Below, one piece after another: positions 48,046 through 60,200 of a stretch of DNA of 64,000 nt. Position 1 is the first letter of the stretch; the number at the start of each line of letters is the position of its first letter. The translations under genes and the position numbers were made by a program. The stretch is from Ifrita kowaldi (Eukaryota; Chordata; Aves; Passeriformes; Cinclosomatidae): positions 186,001 through 250,000 of the forward strand of contig VZRS01015025.1 in NCBI GenBank assembly GCA_013398055.1, in the 5' to 3' direction. The notes beneath the pieces are model-generated. The model saw only the letters and a program-made list of their open reading frames with translations. It was not told where the DNA came from and made no database searches.

Positions 48046-48201
48046 TTAGAGTTTTGATTTCTTCTGGAAGAAGCTGACAATAGCATTTACACATTCATCA
48101 GACAACCACCTCTCCGTCAGCACTTCACACTCTCTACTGTTGACTGCATGGAGCTTCTCCTTTTCCATACTTCGTAACAGCTGCTTGGACACTGCCAAGG
48201 A
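48046..48201 (-). CDS. ECI2: ECI2 coding exon 10 and stop, with PTS1
   Basis: Encodes residues 355-405 (KEKLHAVNSRECEVL, RWLSDECVNAIVSF) and ends FFQKKSKL before TAA at 48048-48046. The SKL tripeptide is the canonical peroxisomal import signal. Acceptor ATTCTCCAG. Confidence 0.97.
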   Translation of the reverse strand, partial: SLAVSKQLLRSMEKEKLHAVNSRECEVLTERWLSDECVNAIVSFFQKKSKL

Positions 48202-51200
48202 CTGGAGAATAAAGAGAGGAACATTAGGAGGGTAAGTTTTCTATACTTTAATGCTTCAGGAAATAATACAAAGCCCTCACTGGAATCCTAACCCAACTGC
48301 ATTAACATCACATCTCTCAGCTTTTAGTCAACATTTTCGCCAGAAGTATTTATTGCATTTAATTCCCCAAACTGCTAATAAGGTGGAGAAGGCTCATGGG
48401 AAGCAAACCAGCAGTCCACTAAGTGCTCATTATCAGGGTAGATGGTCAAAAAGAAACAAAACCCAGTCAACTGTCTGCAGTGCCAAATGCAACCCACATT
48501 ACCAGCAGCTGGCACAGCTGTGTCCTCCTGTTCAAGGTAACGCAAGACCACTGTGACTTCAGTAGTTTTGCCAACTCTAAACTAGGGAGCAGGATCACTG
48601 AATTCAGCAAAAATTGAAGCCACCCAGCATCATCTTGAACACCCAGAGTGCACACAGTACAATTAATATTGCAGAACCAGTGGTAAGGTTCTTAAATATA
48701 AACTATTGCCAAAATAAAAACCTAGGAAAAGGCACTCCAGGCACTCACAGAGACACTGCACAGGTGGAGTAATCAGTTAATCTGTAAGGCTTTTCAGCCA
48801 CTGCATTTCTGTGGACAGTGCACTATCTTAGATGCAGACAGAGCAGAAGAGAGGGATCTGTTTCCCAGCAGCAGAGGGAGAGATCTCTGCTTGAGGGAAA
48901 ATATATTGATCCTCATTATTTCAATTAAGGATGAAGTGAAATGAAGTGAAATGAAGTATTATTATAGGTTTGGCAGAAGAACTGGGAATGCTACAGGCTT
49001 ACAAGGTGGAGAAAAATGAAAAATACTGACATTTTTGGGGAGACTTGCATAAGCTTCTAATCTTGCCCAAACTTCCTTCTGGAAACTGCTGTCAGGGAAG
49101 ACCTCAGTCACAAGTCCCTGGGCACAGGCTTCTGCTGCAGTCAGCTTTTTATTGAAAAGCAACATCTCACTCGCCTATGTAAAAAAAAGAAAGTGTGATT
49201 CAACACGACACAAGACTTGAGTAATCTGACAGGGAAGCTGCATGCTTCCACATCACATTCATTTTACTCTCTTGCTTGTTAATATCTGCCCTCTGAAAAG
49301 AACAGAGAATAGATTATTATTATTATTATTGTTATTATTAAGGAACCACCAGATACTGTCTGCTTCAAAGCCCCTGCTCGAGCAGGGTACTCAGTCCCAT
49401 CCTTCAGGCCATAATGAAGAGGTTAAGCAAGTATCACACCCAGTGTCAACGCCTGGGCTTCACCACTAGGGACTGGCCTACAGTTCCTACTGTTCACTAG
49501 AACTGGACTATGTCTTTCTGAGCAGAGCTCCAAGGCTGCAATCTGAAATTACCTCATCATAAATGTGTTTGGTCACTTCTCCAGTGACTCCAAGATTTCT
49601 AGAACATGTACTGGCAGGCTGTGTCTCACTGAACAGACTACTCTTGATACCTGGATGTCTATGAAGCACTTGCTCTGCTCTTTACAGATCTAAACCCGGC
49701 TCAAAAAAATACATTATATTAATGCATGAAATATCAGATAAGTATTTCAAACTACCCAGAGTTTTTCTGTGGTATATCAAATGAAGCAGAAAGGATTTAT
49801 GCTGTTCTGAGAAAAGAAAATTTGGATTCTGTTTCTTCATGTTTCTTTTTCCTTTTTTTTAAAGTTACTATTACGTAGTTTCCTTATTTCTAGAGCAGAC
49901 AGAGAAAATAAGAGTATGGACAGACCACAGTTGCTCTCACGGTCAGAGGATACCAATACACAAAGGTCAGATGATCCCACAGGCAGTGCAGTCATTCTTA
50001 CCTTGGCTAAGCCCATGATTTTTGGAAACAGGTAAGAGGAACACCCCTCTGGGCTCTGCCCAAGTTGACTAAATGGGCTGTGAAATGTAGCCTGGAAAAA
50101 AAAAAGGAACAAAATAAAGGAAACCTTACATCACAGCATGGAATTGAAGTACTAGCACTTAATTTTCATTTTAAATCTTCTACTGAGACAGAGTTCACCA
50201 AACACATCTGAACTGTTACCATAATAGGCTTCAAACGGCATCTGGAATCATTGCTTCATCCTTTCAATGCACCCCAGAGCTGGCTTGTATAATTCCATTC
50301 CCTTACCCAACAACTCTACTGATGAAGTTATATTATTTGAATACAGCACTTAGAGAAACTAATGTGCAAAGTCTTTACAGAAAGGATGTTCATGTACATC
50401 TGCCTTAAAAGTTATTAAATACATATTCCAAATAACTTAGGAGGCAAACAGCATTTTTGCCTTTCTGAAGACGCACCAAGTTTATTCTTCTCCTGAAAAA
50501 TTCAAGTCACTGAATCTTCTTTCCCCAAATTCTAAGCAAATCTAAAAAGAGCCTCTGCCAGAAATGCAGCAAGGGGTCATACAAAATAATACCATAATTG
50601 CAAGTTAGAACTGAACAGTGAACAGAGAACAATCAACTTTTTAAAAAATCAATTAAAAAAAAACCCCAGAAATGCAAGGCAAAAATATGATGCATTTTTC
50701 AGTGATTATATATACAACCAGTAAAGGAAGTTCAAGTATGAATTTCAAGCCATTCACGAAAGAAGGATAATATTAACAGGACAAAAAATTTCATGCTTAT
50801 TTGGATTAAACTTCAACTAAATCTATACTAACCCATGGCTGTAAGGAGATGATATGCTGAAGGGAAGTGATTAGACTTCCAAATAGTCTAAATAAAGTTG
50901 AGAGGTATGAGTAAGAAGATACTATTGAATATGGACAAGTTAAAGTTTGTCAGGAACAACTTGGTATGTAGCATATGACATACTATAGGGTAAATTGTTT
51001 TACTGGCAACTTTATAGCAAGGGATCCCAGTGTTAGGTCAGCCCACAAGTATGTACATCAACATAGTGATTTGATTTTTGACACCCAACACAGTGGGATG
51101 TCAAACCAGAAATACAGCCTGCAGAATGTGGAGAAGTTCTTCTGCTCCATTTCACGTCAGTAAGACATGAGCTGGAGTGATGTGTCCAGCTTGTACCACT

Positions 51201-54200
51201 ATGCTTAAAGAGACACAGAGCAAATGGAAGGAGTCCAGAGGAACGTGCCTGCAGGCCACATGAGGAAAAGCTGAACAAATGGCAGCTGTTTAGCTCAAAA
51301 AAAAAAAGACTGAGAAGCGAAGATAAACCTTAGATATATCTAATAGGCTAAGTACACTGCTGGCTAAGGTCATTCTAAGGTAGGATGAATATAGACTGTT
51401 CTTTAAACTGAGGAACAGAAACAACAGGTTCACCCTGTAGCAAAAAAAGATCAGATGAGAGGGGCGAAAGAGGGAGAATCTAACACTTTTCTAGTAAAAA
51501 AAGAGATCTATGGACCATAACTGACTGAATAAATCGTGCACATTAGACAAGCACATGACAGGAGTGACATGGTCATAAGTGATCTGTAATGAATTACTTC
51601 AGCCAGTTACTGAACTTCCATTCCAGAACAAACTTTTTCTCTCCCTTTCACACCTAAAAGGGGCCTTACAAACATCATTTCACATCAGCTTAGAAGAGGG
51701 GCTCTTAAAAAAGAGCCTCTAAACTGGAGTCAGTAACTTGATAAACACAACTACAGCATGGGAAATTCCATGCATGTTAACCACTGGCAGATGTACCCCT
51801 GTGCTGGTAATTAATATAGGTAGGTGTTCCTTGATGTGATACACAAAACCTTTAGACTTTTCTGAAGTGTTCTTTTCTTTCAGATTACCCCAAATCAAAT
51901 AATATTTAATACAGACAGAGGCTTAAAGACTGTCTTGGGATAGGCCATGTAATGTACTTACCCTGTCAGAAGCATAGACAAGGTCACACAAACCAAGGAC
52001 TGTTACACAGATTCCAATGGCTGGGCCATTTACCACTGCAATCAGTGGTTTAGGAAAATCAATAAAATGACCCACAAAGTCTCTGGAGAGAAGGGAAAAC
52101 AGAAGATGTAAGATGTAAGAGACACATCTCAAGTGTTTTTCATCCAATATATACAAATTTCAAAACACGTGATTAGACACTGCATGACAAAACCCAAGAG
52201 CTAGATAGAAACTACGTAGCCTTTGGTTTTTCAGCCTTTCAGAAATGAATTCTAACAAAATAAGAGCTATTTGAAACAGCTGCATTTCCTTAGCAACTAA
52301 GAATCAAACATGACCATGTCAGCAGAGCTTTACTAGTTCCTGTGATCAAGTTATGGAAGTGTTTTCCTCTTCAGTGACAGTTGCTGGATACAGCTCACTG
52401 ACAAGAGTCCTCTGCTTGTACATGCATCCCAACTCCACCCATGGGATGATCATTCCTTCACAGACTCTGTTCTGCAGTGAAGCCCCAACAGGCAGCAACA
52501 CTGTGATGTTACCACAACACAAAACTCCCTAGTGCTCTTCTGCACAGGTTCAAGAAACAGCATTTTGCTTCATCTGACAGCTGCTTCTCCATCCAAGAGG
52601 TGCAAAATGCATTCTCAAAATAAAACATTTTCTAAAACTTGGAAAATGTTGTAAGAACTCCATTTCTCTGGCATCTCTGTGCGTTAGTTGTGGTGGAACA
52701 CTGTGCCTGTGTAACAGTAAGAGCCCAGCAAACACAGGCTTCTCACAAGAGCAAGGCTAAAGACCACAAAGCACACGAGACTCTGCATTATGCTGAACAC
52801 CCTACAAAACACTGCAGGCTGGAACACTTGCCAGGTACCTCTGAGTAACATCTTCACAACAGGCTCACACTGCATCATTATCACTTCAAGGGGCAACTGT
52901 GATCCACAGAGAAAGCTCACCTAAGTAAAAGCTGCAAAACTGAGTACTTGCAGTTCATCTTTAAAACATAAATCAAACCCGCTGCTTTTCTGTGTATTTT
53001 AGCTTTTCCACCAATTGCAAGTGCCTGAGGAAACAATCCAATTTGCAAGCATCTCTCAGATGCAATTATCACATACAGAAGTAAAAAAGAAAACAAAATC
53101 TGCTTAAGTAGGGGAAAAAAAGAAACAGCCCCTTGTGTCAGATGGTATCCCTGATCTTCTTGGCCTTAGAAAATAAATTCATTTAACAGTCAAATTCAAA
53201 TTTAAAGGCAGAACCAAGATCTCAGAATTACTGGGCAATTTTGAACAAGTTCATTACACCTGTCTCTATTTAAAGAAGTCTGACAGCGAAGGTATTTCGG
53301 CATTTCCTGCTAGTGTAGACACTGCTGGATATCAAAAATCCCACAATTTTTTCATTTACAGTTAAAACAATGTTACTTTTCATTTTATCTGCATGTACTG
53401 TGGGGACTAAACAATGAAATCAAGCCTTCAGCATCACCATATTTAAAAAGACTTCTAATATTAATCTATTTATTTCATACAATTAATACCACTTCTTGCC
53501 ACACCAACTTTGTGTTTATGCACAGGGCGTGCCCTTAGACACAGTCACCTAAACAGATGAATCGTAGCATAACTGGGTCCCTGCTGTTGTGTTTTCTAAC
53601 CATGCCTGCAAATTATATTTTACCCATTACAGTAACTTATGCATATATGAAACTAAGATGTTCTACTTGAGTAATACTGCTCCATCTTTTGCCATCTTCT
53701 CCATTTCACCAGGCTGGACATTAGTGAAATTATTCAGATCATTTCCACTACTGTAGTAGTCTCCATTTCCTGCAGAGAACACATAGGAGTAAATGCACCA
53801 ATGGTTTCTGAGTAGGAAAGAGAAGAGTAGCTTTCATTAATTACATTTACAAAAGAATTTCATCCCAAGTGTCTAATATTGTTCAGTAATTAGAGGGATT
53901 TTCTCAAAGTATATGCAATATCTTAAAGGACATCTGTAGTTTAAAAGTAAGTTTCTGACTGTCAATTTGTTGACAATCAGTAAAAAGCCAAAGAACGTTA
54001 ACTGTGAAATATTTGATGGGGAAAATTAATTTTCTTTTTTTTCTGTAACAGTGTCAGATGGAAAAAATATTTTATTTCTTTCCCTGCATACTTCCTTAGG
54101 ATTTTTTTTCTGTCAATTCATAAGCAGTCAAACAATTAGATGTGAGAAACTTTTCTTAAAACAGGACAATGGAAATGTAAGTTGATGCATCTCCCTTCAC

Positions 54201-57200
54201 CCACCTTCAAACTGATGAAGAAATCAAAAGTAGACAGAATAATCTACTTAATACGTGGTACAGTTTCACATTTTTAATGATCTGTTTAGAAAAAGGCACA
54301 GCAGTCTAAGGATAAGACTGACAGCACTGCATTGACATCACTGTACTGGAAGATGGATTCTTCAGTAAGAAACAGGTAAGCTGGTATTCAATGTATGAGC
54401 CAGTCTGAGGCACCGCCAAAAAAGCAAGCAGCATTTGAAAGCTAGACTGCATGACTTAATTGCCTAAATCACCCTATGTTCCATGAGGACATTCAAGGAT
54501 GGGACCTACTTTAGACTGCAGTGCTCTCATTCACTGTGTGCAAAGGAACAGAAAGGTTTGTGCAGAGGTGTTTGCTGTCGACTCATGGCTATACATGGGT
54601 TAGACTTTCCAGCTCCAGTTGTGTGAATCACCCTTCTTATCTTGTAACCGCTCTATTGCCCAGTCATTGCTAATGAAAGGAAATTCAGCATCCTGGGAAT
54701 GGGAACCAGGTGTTGATAAAGCAGACAGTGGAGAAGAATTTGCATGCAATTACCTCAAAGTAAACAGGTTTAAGCCCAAATTCACCTTGAATTCACACTA
54801 CTTAGTTGCCAGCTAAAACTCAAGTTTTGGCTAAATTCCTAAAAAGACACTTCTCTGCAATGAGGATGGATCAGACAGGCAGCTATTCAAAAGTAATAAA
54901 GCCCTTAGGAGTATTCCATGTCCATCTTCTCAGCTGAGAATGATGTTTTGATGTAACAGCAAGCTTACCTAAGAATTTGAAACACCAGCTTGAAGAAAAT
55001 CTGCCAAAAGACTTTGGAAAAATCTTTGGTCTATAATATAGGAAAGATTTTCCTCTCAATCTTATCTTAGTCTAAACACAGGTAGGTATTTCATGTCAGT
55101 ACTGTACTTTGGTATAATATAAAACATACCAGTAATAACTGCTATGGTAGAATCATTTTTTCCAGCTTCTTCAAGTGCTTTGATAATTTCTCTGTACATC
55201 TGCATAAAAGGAAAATCAACAAAGTACAAATGTGATGCTGCAAAAGAACATAAAGATGAGATTGACACTGACAATAAGGAACTCAAGAGACAGATTAGCT
55301 ATGATCCTTTAAAGTACTGAAAAATTTGTCATGTGCAATAAGTTTGGTATTACATGTGAAGTACTTCTGACCATAAAGACACACACTTGCAATACTCAAA
55401 ACTTCCAGTGCAAACCTAAAGGACAAAATAAGGTCCTTTGGAGAAACAAACACTGACTTGAAACAGCTAATTTCAATACAGCAGTTTAAGTGGACAAAAT
55501 AACACACTGAAGAATCCGCAGCAGTGGGGTGAAGACCCTGCTCTGGTATCTCTGCAGTTGTGAACCAGAATGATTGTGATGCTTCCAACAGGAGGGACTT
55601 ACTCATGAAGGTAACTATGGGAAACAGAAATCACCTACACACACATGCAGTAGTGCTGAGCCAAAGGCTGCACAAAAGCTTTGTTATAACTCAAGGCTGC
55701 AATCAAATCTTGCATCCAAAACACAGGCCAGTCTTCCTGCAGTTTGCCATTTTAATTTAGTGCAGACCATAATCCTATATTAAGTTTGAAAGAAACCAAG
55801 ACACACAAAAAGCCCAATTTGTAAAATTTCAGCTGAATTATTTCACTTTGTACTAGATGTTTGCTCCTTAGATTGTTGTAGGAATCAGAAGAGTAATCCC
55901 TCATAAAATTCACACCACCATGCTTCAGTCAGTTCTGCTAAACCAGTAGTAAGAACTCTTTAAAGATTTAAGTAGCTTATTCAGAAAGAAAAAAATCATT
56001 AATCCTCTCAAGTTCATTTCTTTACCTGATGGTTGATGGCATTTTTCCTATCAGGCCGGTTAAACATTATCTTCGTGATATTGTTTTTGGTAGTAACTAT
56101 TAACGTTTCATAGCCGTCGCGTCTGCCCTCTTCTGGAGAAGCCTCTTTCTGCTGGCTAGCAGATTCTGCAGAGACCAGACTTGATACAAGTTCAGCATAT
56201 TTCTGTCTGGCATTATCCTGCAAGAAAAGAAAAGAAATTAAAAAACAGGGAAGAAAAAAAAAAGGGGAAAAAAAGGAAAAAATACTAAAAAAAAAAAAGG
56301 TAAGACGAAAATAACACACACAAGATTATGAAAAGCTAAAATTGAAATCAGTTACAATATTAATAAAACGAGTACCTGGGTGGAGGGGGAGGGGAAGGTG
56401 ACTGCTTCAAGACAAAAGAAAACAAAAATCTCTGTTATAATATATTCCAATTAAGGGGGTGAGGATGGGAACATGTTGTATTTGAACACTGCAGAACATG
56501 CTTCAAGTCACCTTAAAAGCAGCAGCAATAGGTTCACAAAACAGAAGTGCATAGATGCTTGGATGATGACATTTATTTTGCTGGAAGAGTGCCCCCATCC
56601 ATGCTTAAGATTACCAGAGAGACCTTTGTCAACATTCCCAGCATTTACACATTTCTGTGGATCCTTTCTTTCTGCTTTCCAGTTGGACATTTCTCTAATA
56701 AAAGTTTTTATTTTAGAATAGTGTTGCTGAGAATAAGAGCACTGAAATGGATCTTATGGCATTTTAAAATTGCTTGAAGACAACAGTTTTCATTTAGCAC
56801 TAACATGACACTCAGAAGCCTGAAGAATCCTGTCTCCCTATTTCTAAAGTAAGCAGTGATTTTAAAGAATTTTAAGTACTTGGTTGTTACAACCTATTGG
56901 CTTGAAAGGATAATATACTTTGAACAATTCTATAACCCATAATGAGTAGCACATGAAATTGTCTATCCACTCTCCACTCTAAATTGAGGAGCCAATTCTT
57001 CTCCTTAAGTATTTCCTGACTACTCCTAAAAGCTGCAGGGCCATTTCAAAAATAAATCCAAAACCCCAAACTAAAAAAAACATCAAAATGCACCCCAAAA
57101 AACCCAAAGCAGAGCAGTATGTTATATTCATGAAATTATGCAACTGCGTTTTCTTAAAAAAAAAAGGAAAAATTCAAAAAAAACCCCTCTATATTAAACA

Positions 57201-60200
57201 AACTTTATGACTGAGCTCAGCAACTACTACTGAGCAGCAGGCCTAATGCAGCACTGACACAGCTGATTTGAAAAGCTTGTTTCCTTCATTTAATAGCAAC
57301 TGAGGAAACCGTGGTAGCTATATGCAGTCAGACTTACTAAAGCCTGCATGAAAAAGGAATGCTTATGTATCTCTGCATCTTTATTCTTCCTGCTTGCTTC
57401 ACTTGACTTCTCTAAAGGTTATGAAAGATACTAAAAATGTCAAGATGTATTGAGAAAGAAAGAATGAAGAGAGGCTCTCAATACACCAGTTTTTCCTAGT
57501 CTTTTAGTCAACAGCATAAGAGACTGACATTTTAAAATGACAAAGTTATGAATATGCTGAATTCAGAGATTTGGGTTTTGTTGTAAGAACTGAGAAGCTA
57601 AATCCATTTTTCTTAAAGACAAGAGCAGAACAGACCATAATACAAAAGAACACTACTTTTACTGGAAATCACCATGTAAGATCTCTTATGCAGATACAAG
57701 CTGGCAGCAATAATGCAGACCTAGGCTTACACACTAAAAAAAGAAAAGAAAAACATCTCCAAACACTGAAGAAGTGAAGTGATTGAGGAATACAGTGGGA
57801 AACATTTTGATGGCTGAAGCAGAGTTGCTCAACTAGCATGTAATATTTCTTGTCATCAGCCACCCACTTAAAGACCAGACACTTCAAGGTCAGGTAATCT
57901 ACACAGTATCTAAGTGAAATTATGGGTTTTGTCACCTGAGACAAATTGCCAAGAGAGTTCCATGCATCCCACTTGGCTTTCTTGACAAAGTCCAGCATAC
58001 CTGGTTTTGGAGCATTGCAGGGACCTTCAGTAGCCTGAAAAGAGAGTGAAACAAACTTCTTCAAATCTTTGATTAAAGCATTCTATGATCAGTTTTCCTG
58101 AAGAAAAATAAACTATTGGAAAGTAATATTTCAAGTGGGAGGCAGGAAAGAAAGAAAGAGTACATGTATGAGCTCACTATTATTAATTAGTAAAGCTACC
58201 TGGAACCATCAGCTGTCTTTAAGGTTTTTTTAAATGAGTTACTGATTGCCTTCCTTGACATAACAAGCCACAGCCTGTACTGACCCTGCAGCCAATCCTG
58301 ATCCACCAATACTTCCCCAAATACCAATACAAGCCTTGCTATGGACATAAAGCTATTTCTAGAAAGGTCCCCTTTCATGCTGTGGTAAAGAACAACCTTC
58401 ACTCAAACTGTGGAGGAACAGTTCCTTGAATTCAAAACAGACAAACAAAAAACCCCAAACAAAACCTACAATGACCATACAAAAAAAAAGAGAGGAAAAT
58501 ACCACAGAAATTAACTTTCAAATATCAACACCATTATATTATAGTCCCAGATGACTGCAGATACAAGAAATTTAAGAGGAAGCATGCAGTCTACTCTTTT
58601 TTTTCTAGGCATAAGCCATTTTCCAAAGCTGAATCAACGTTATTATATGGAAGGCATCCCACAATTGATGTAATTTTGCTCTATTTCTTTGAATAAAGGT
58701 TTCTACTCAAAGCATGAAAAACCAGGTTTGGCTCCCCTCAGAATTTAGGCATTTTAAGGGGCTGACATTTCAAGAACAGAATTTGAGCACATAAAATCAA
58801 GAGCCTGTTTACACACAATACATTTGAACAGCCTGTATTTTAAATAAATTTTACAGGTCCATCCCCTCAGGTTATAAATGCCCCTAAGCAAAAAAAAGTA
58901 AGTCAAGTCAAGCCTACCTGTTTAAACAGAGCATAGAGTTTCAACTTCGTTTCATTCCCAGGATCCTTTTTCAAAAGCTTCAGCTGTTCTTGAGCCTTTT
59001 GGAAGTCCTTCTGGCTGACCTGCATGGTGGCTGCAGTCATGTGCAGGTGAATCGCTGGAATGTAAACAGCTTGTGTTGGCCTGGGAGTAAGCAGGGAAAA
59101 AAAATCCCATTACTTGACTTTTGTGAAAGACTAGAGGAGAAACAGATACGCTGCTTTTTAAGACATTTAAAGTAAATGTGAAACATTACATACAACACTA
59201 ATTAAAACAACAACAACAAGAAAGATACTCAAAGTCACAAGAAAGTTGGTTTAGAAGTCTGCTTTTGCTGTGATATAATTAACCTTTGAAAACTATTAAA
59301 TTTTATTAATTATTTAAATCTCATCCCCTTGTACTCAGCACCTTGAATAATGCATTCGGTTCTGGGCCCCTCACTACAAGACAGACATTTTGGTGCTGGA
59401 ATTTGACCAGACAAGGGAACAAAGCTGGTGAAGGGTCTGGAGCACAAGTCCTATGAGGAGCAGCTGAGGGAGCTGGGGCTGTTTAGCCTGCAGAAAAGGA
59501 TGCTCAGAGGGACCTTATCGCTCTCTACAGCCGCCTGGAAGGAGGGTGTAGCCAGGTGGGGGATGCTCTCTTCTCACAGGTAACAACTGTGAGGATGAAA
59601 GGGAACAGCTTCAAGTTGCACCAACCAAAGTTCAGATTGGCAAAGAAAATCTTCCTAATATCCAGACAGGTAGCCAGGCACTGGAAGAGGCTGCCCAAGG
59701 AAGTGGTGGAGTGAGTCACCGTGCCTGGAGGTATTTAACAGAGGTGTCTATGTGGTATCTGGGGATGAGGTTTAGTGGCAGATAAAGCAGTACTGAGTTA
59801 ATGGTTGGACTTCATGATATCAAAGGCCCTTTCCAACCTAAATGATTCTCTCATTAGCAGCTTTATATGTCCACAAACTAAGATGAGGATGCAGCCTGTC
59901 TGCCCTTTGTGATCTTTTCAAGCGTGTGTGCTTCTAGCTAGAAACATTTCAGTTTGAAAGCCTGGTTCTCCAATCAGGGCAGCACAAGTGAAGACTAATT
60001 TCAAAATGTTCTTTGGAAAAGGACTAGCTGTGAACCAGCTTGTAGGCACTTGAGAAAAAAAAAGGCAGTCAAAATATTCTGGGAGAATAACTTCCCATCA
60101 GAAAAAGGCAATTCCATCAAAACTGCGTGCAAAAATACCAAACCTAACCCAACTCTATAATGCTTTGTAAAAACAGTTTTACTTCAGTAAAGTTTGGTAT

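Noticed and set aside
59525..59719. Minus-strand 64-codon open frame
   Set aside because: It lies wholly within a CR1 fragment and reads its antisense.
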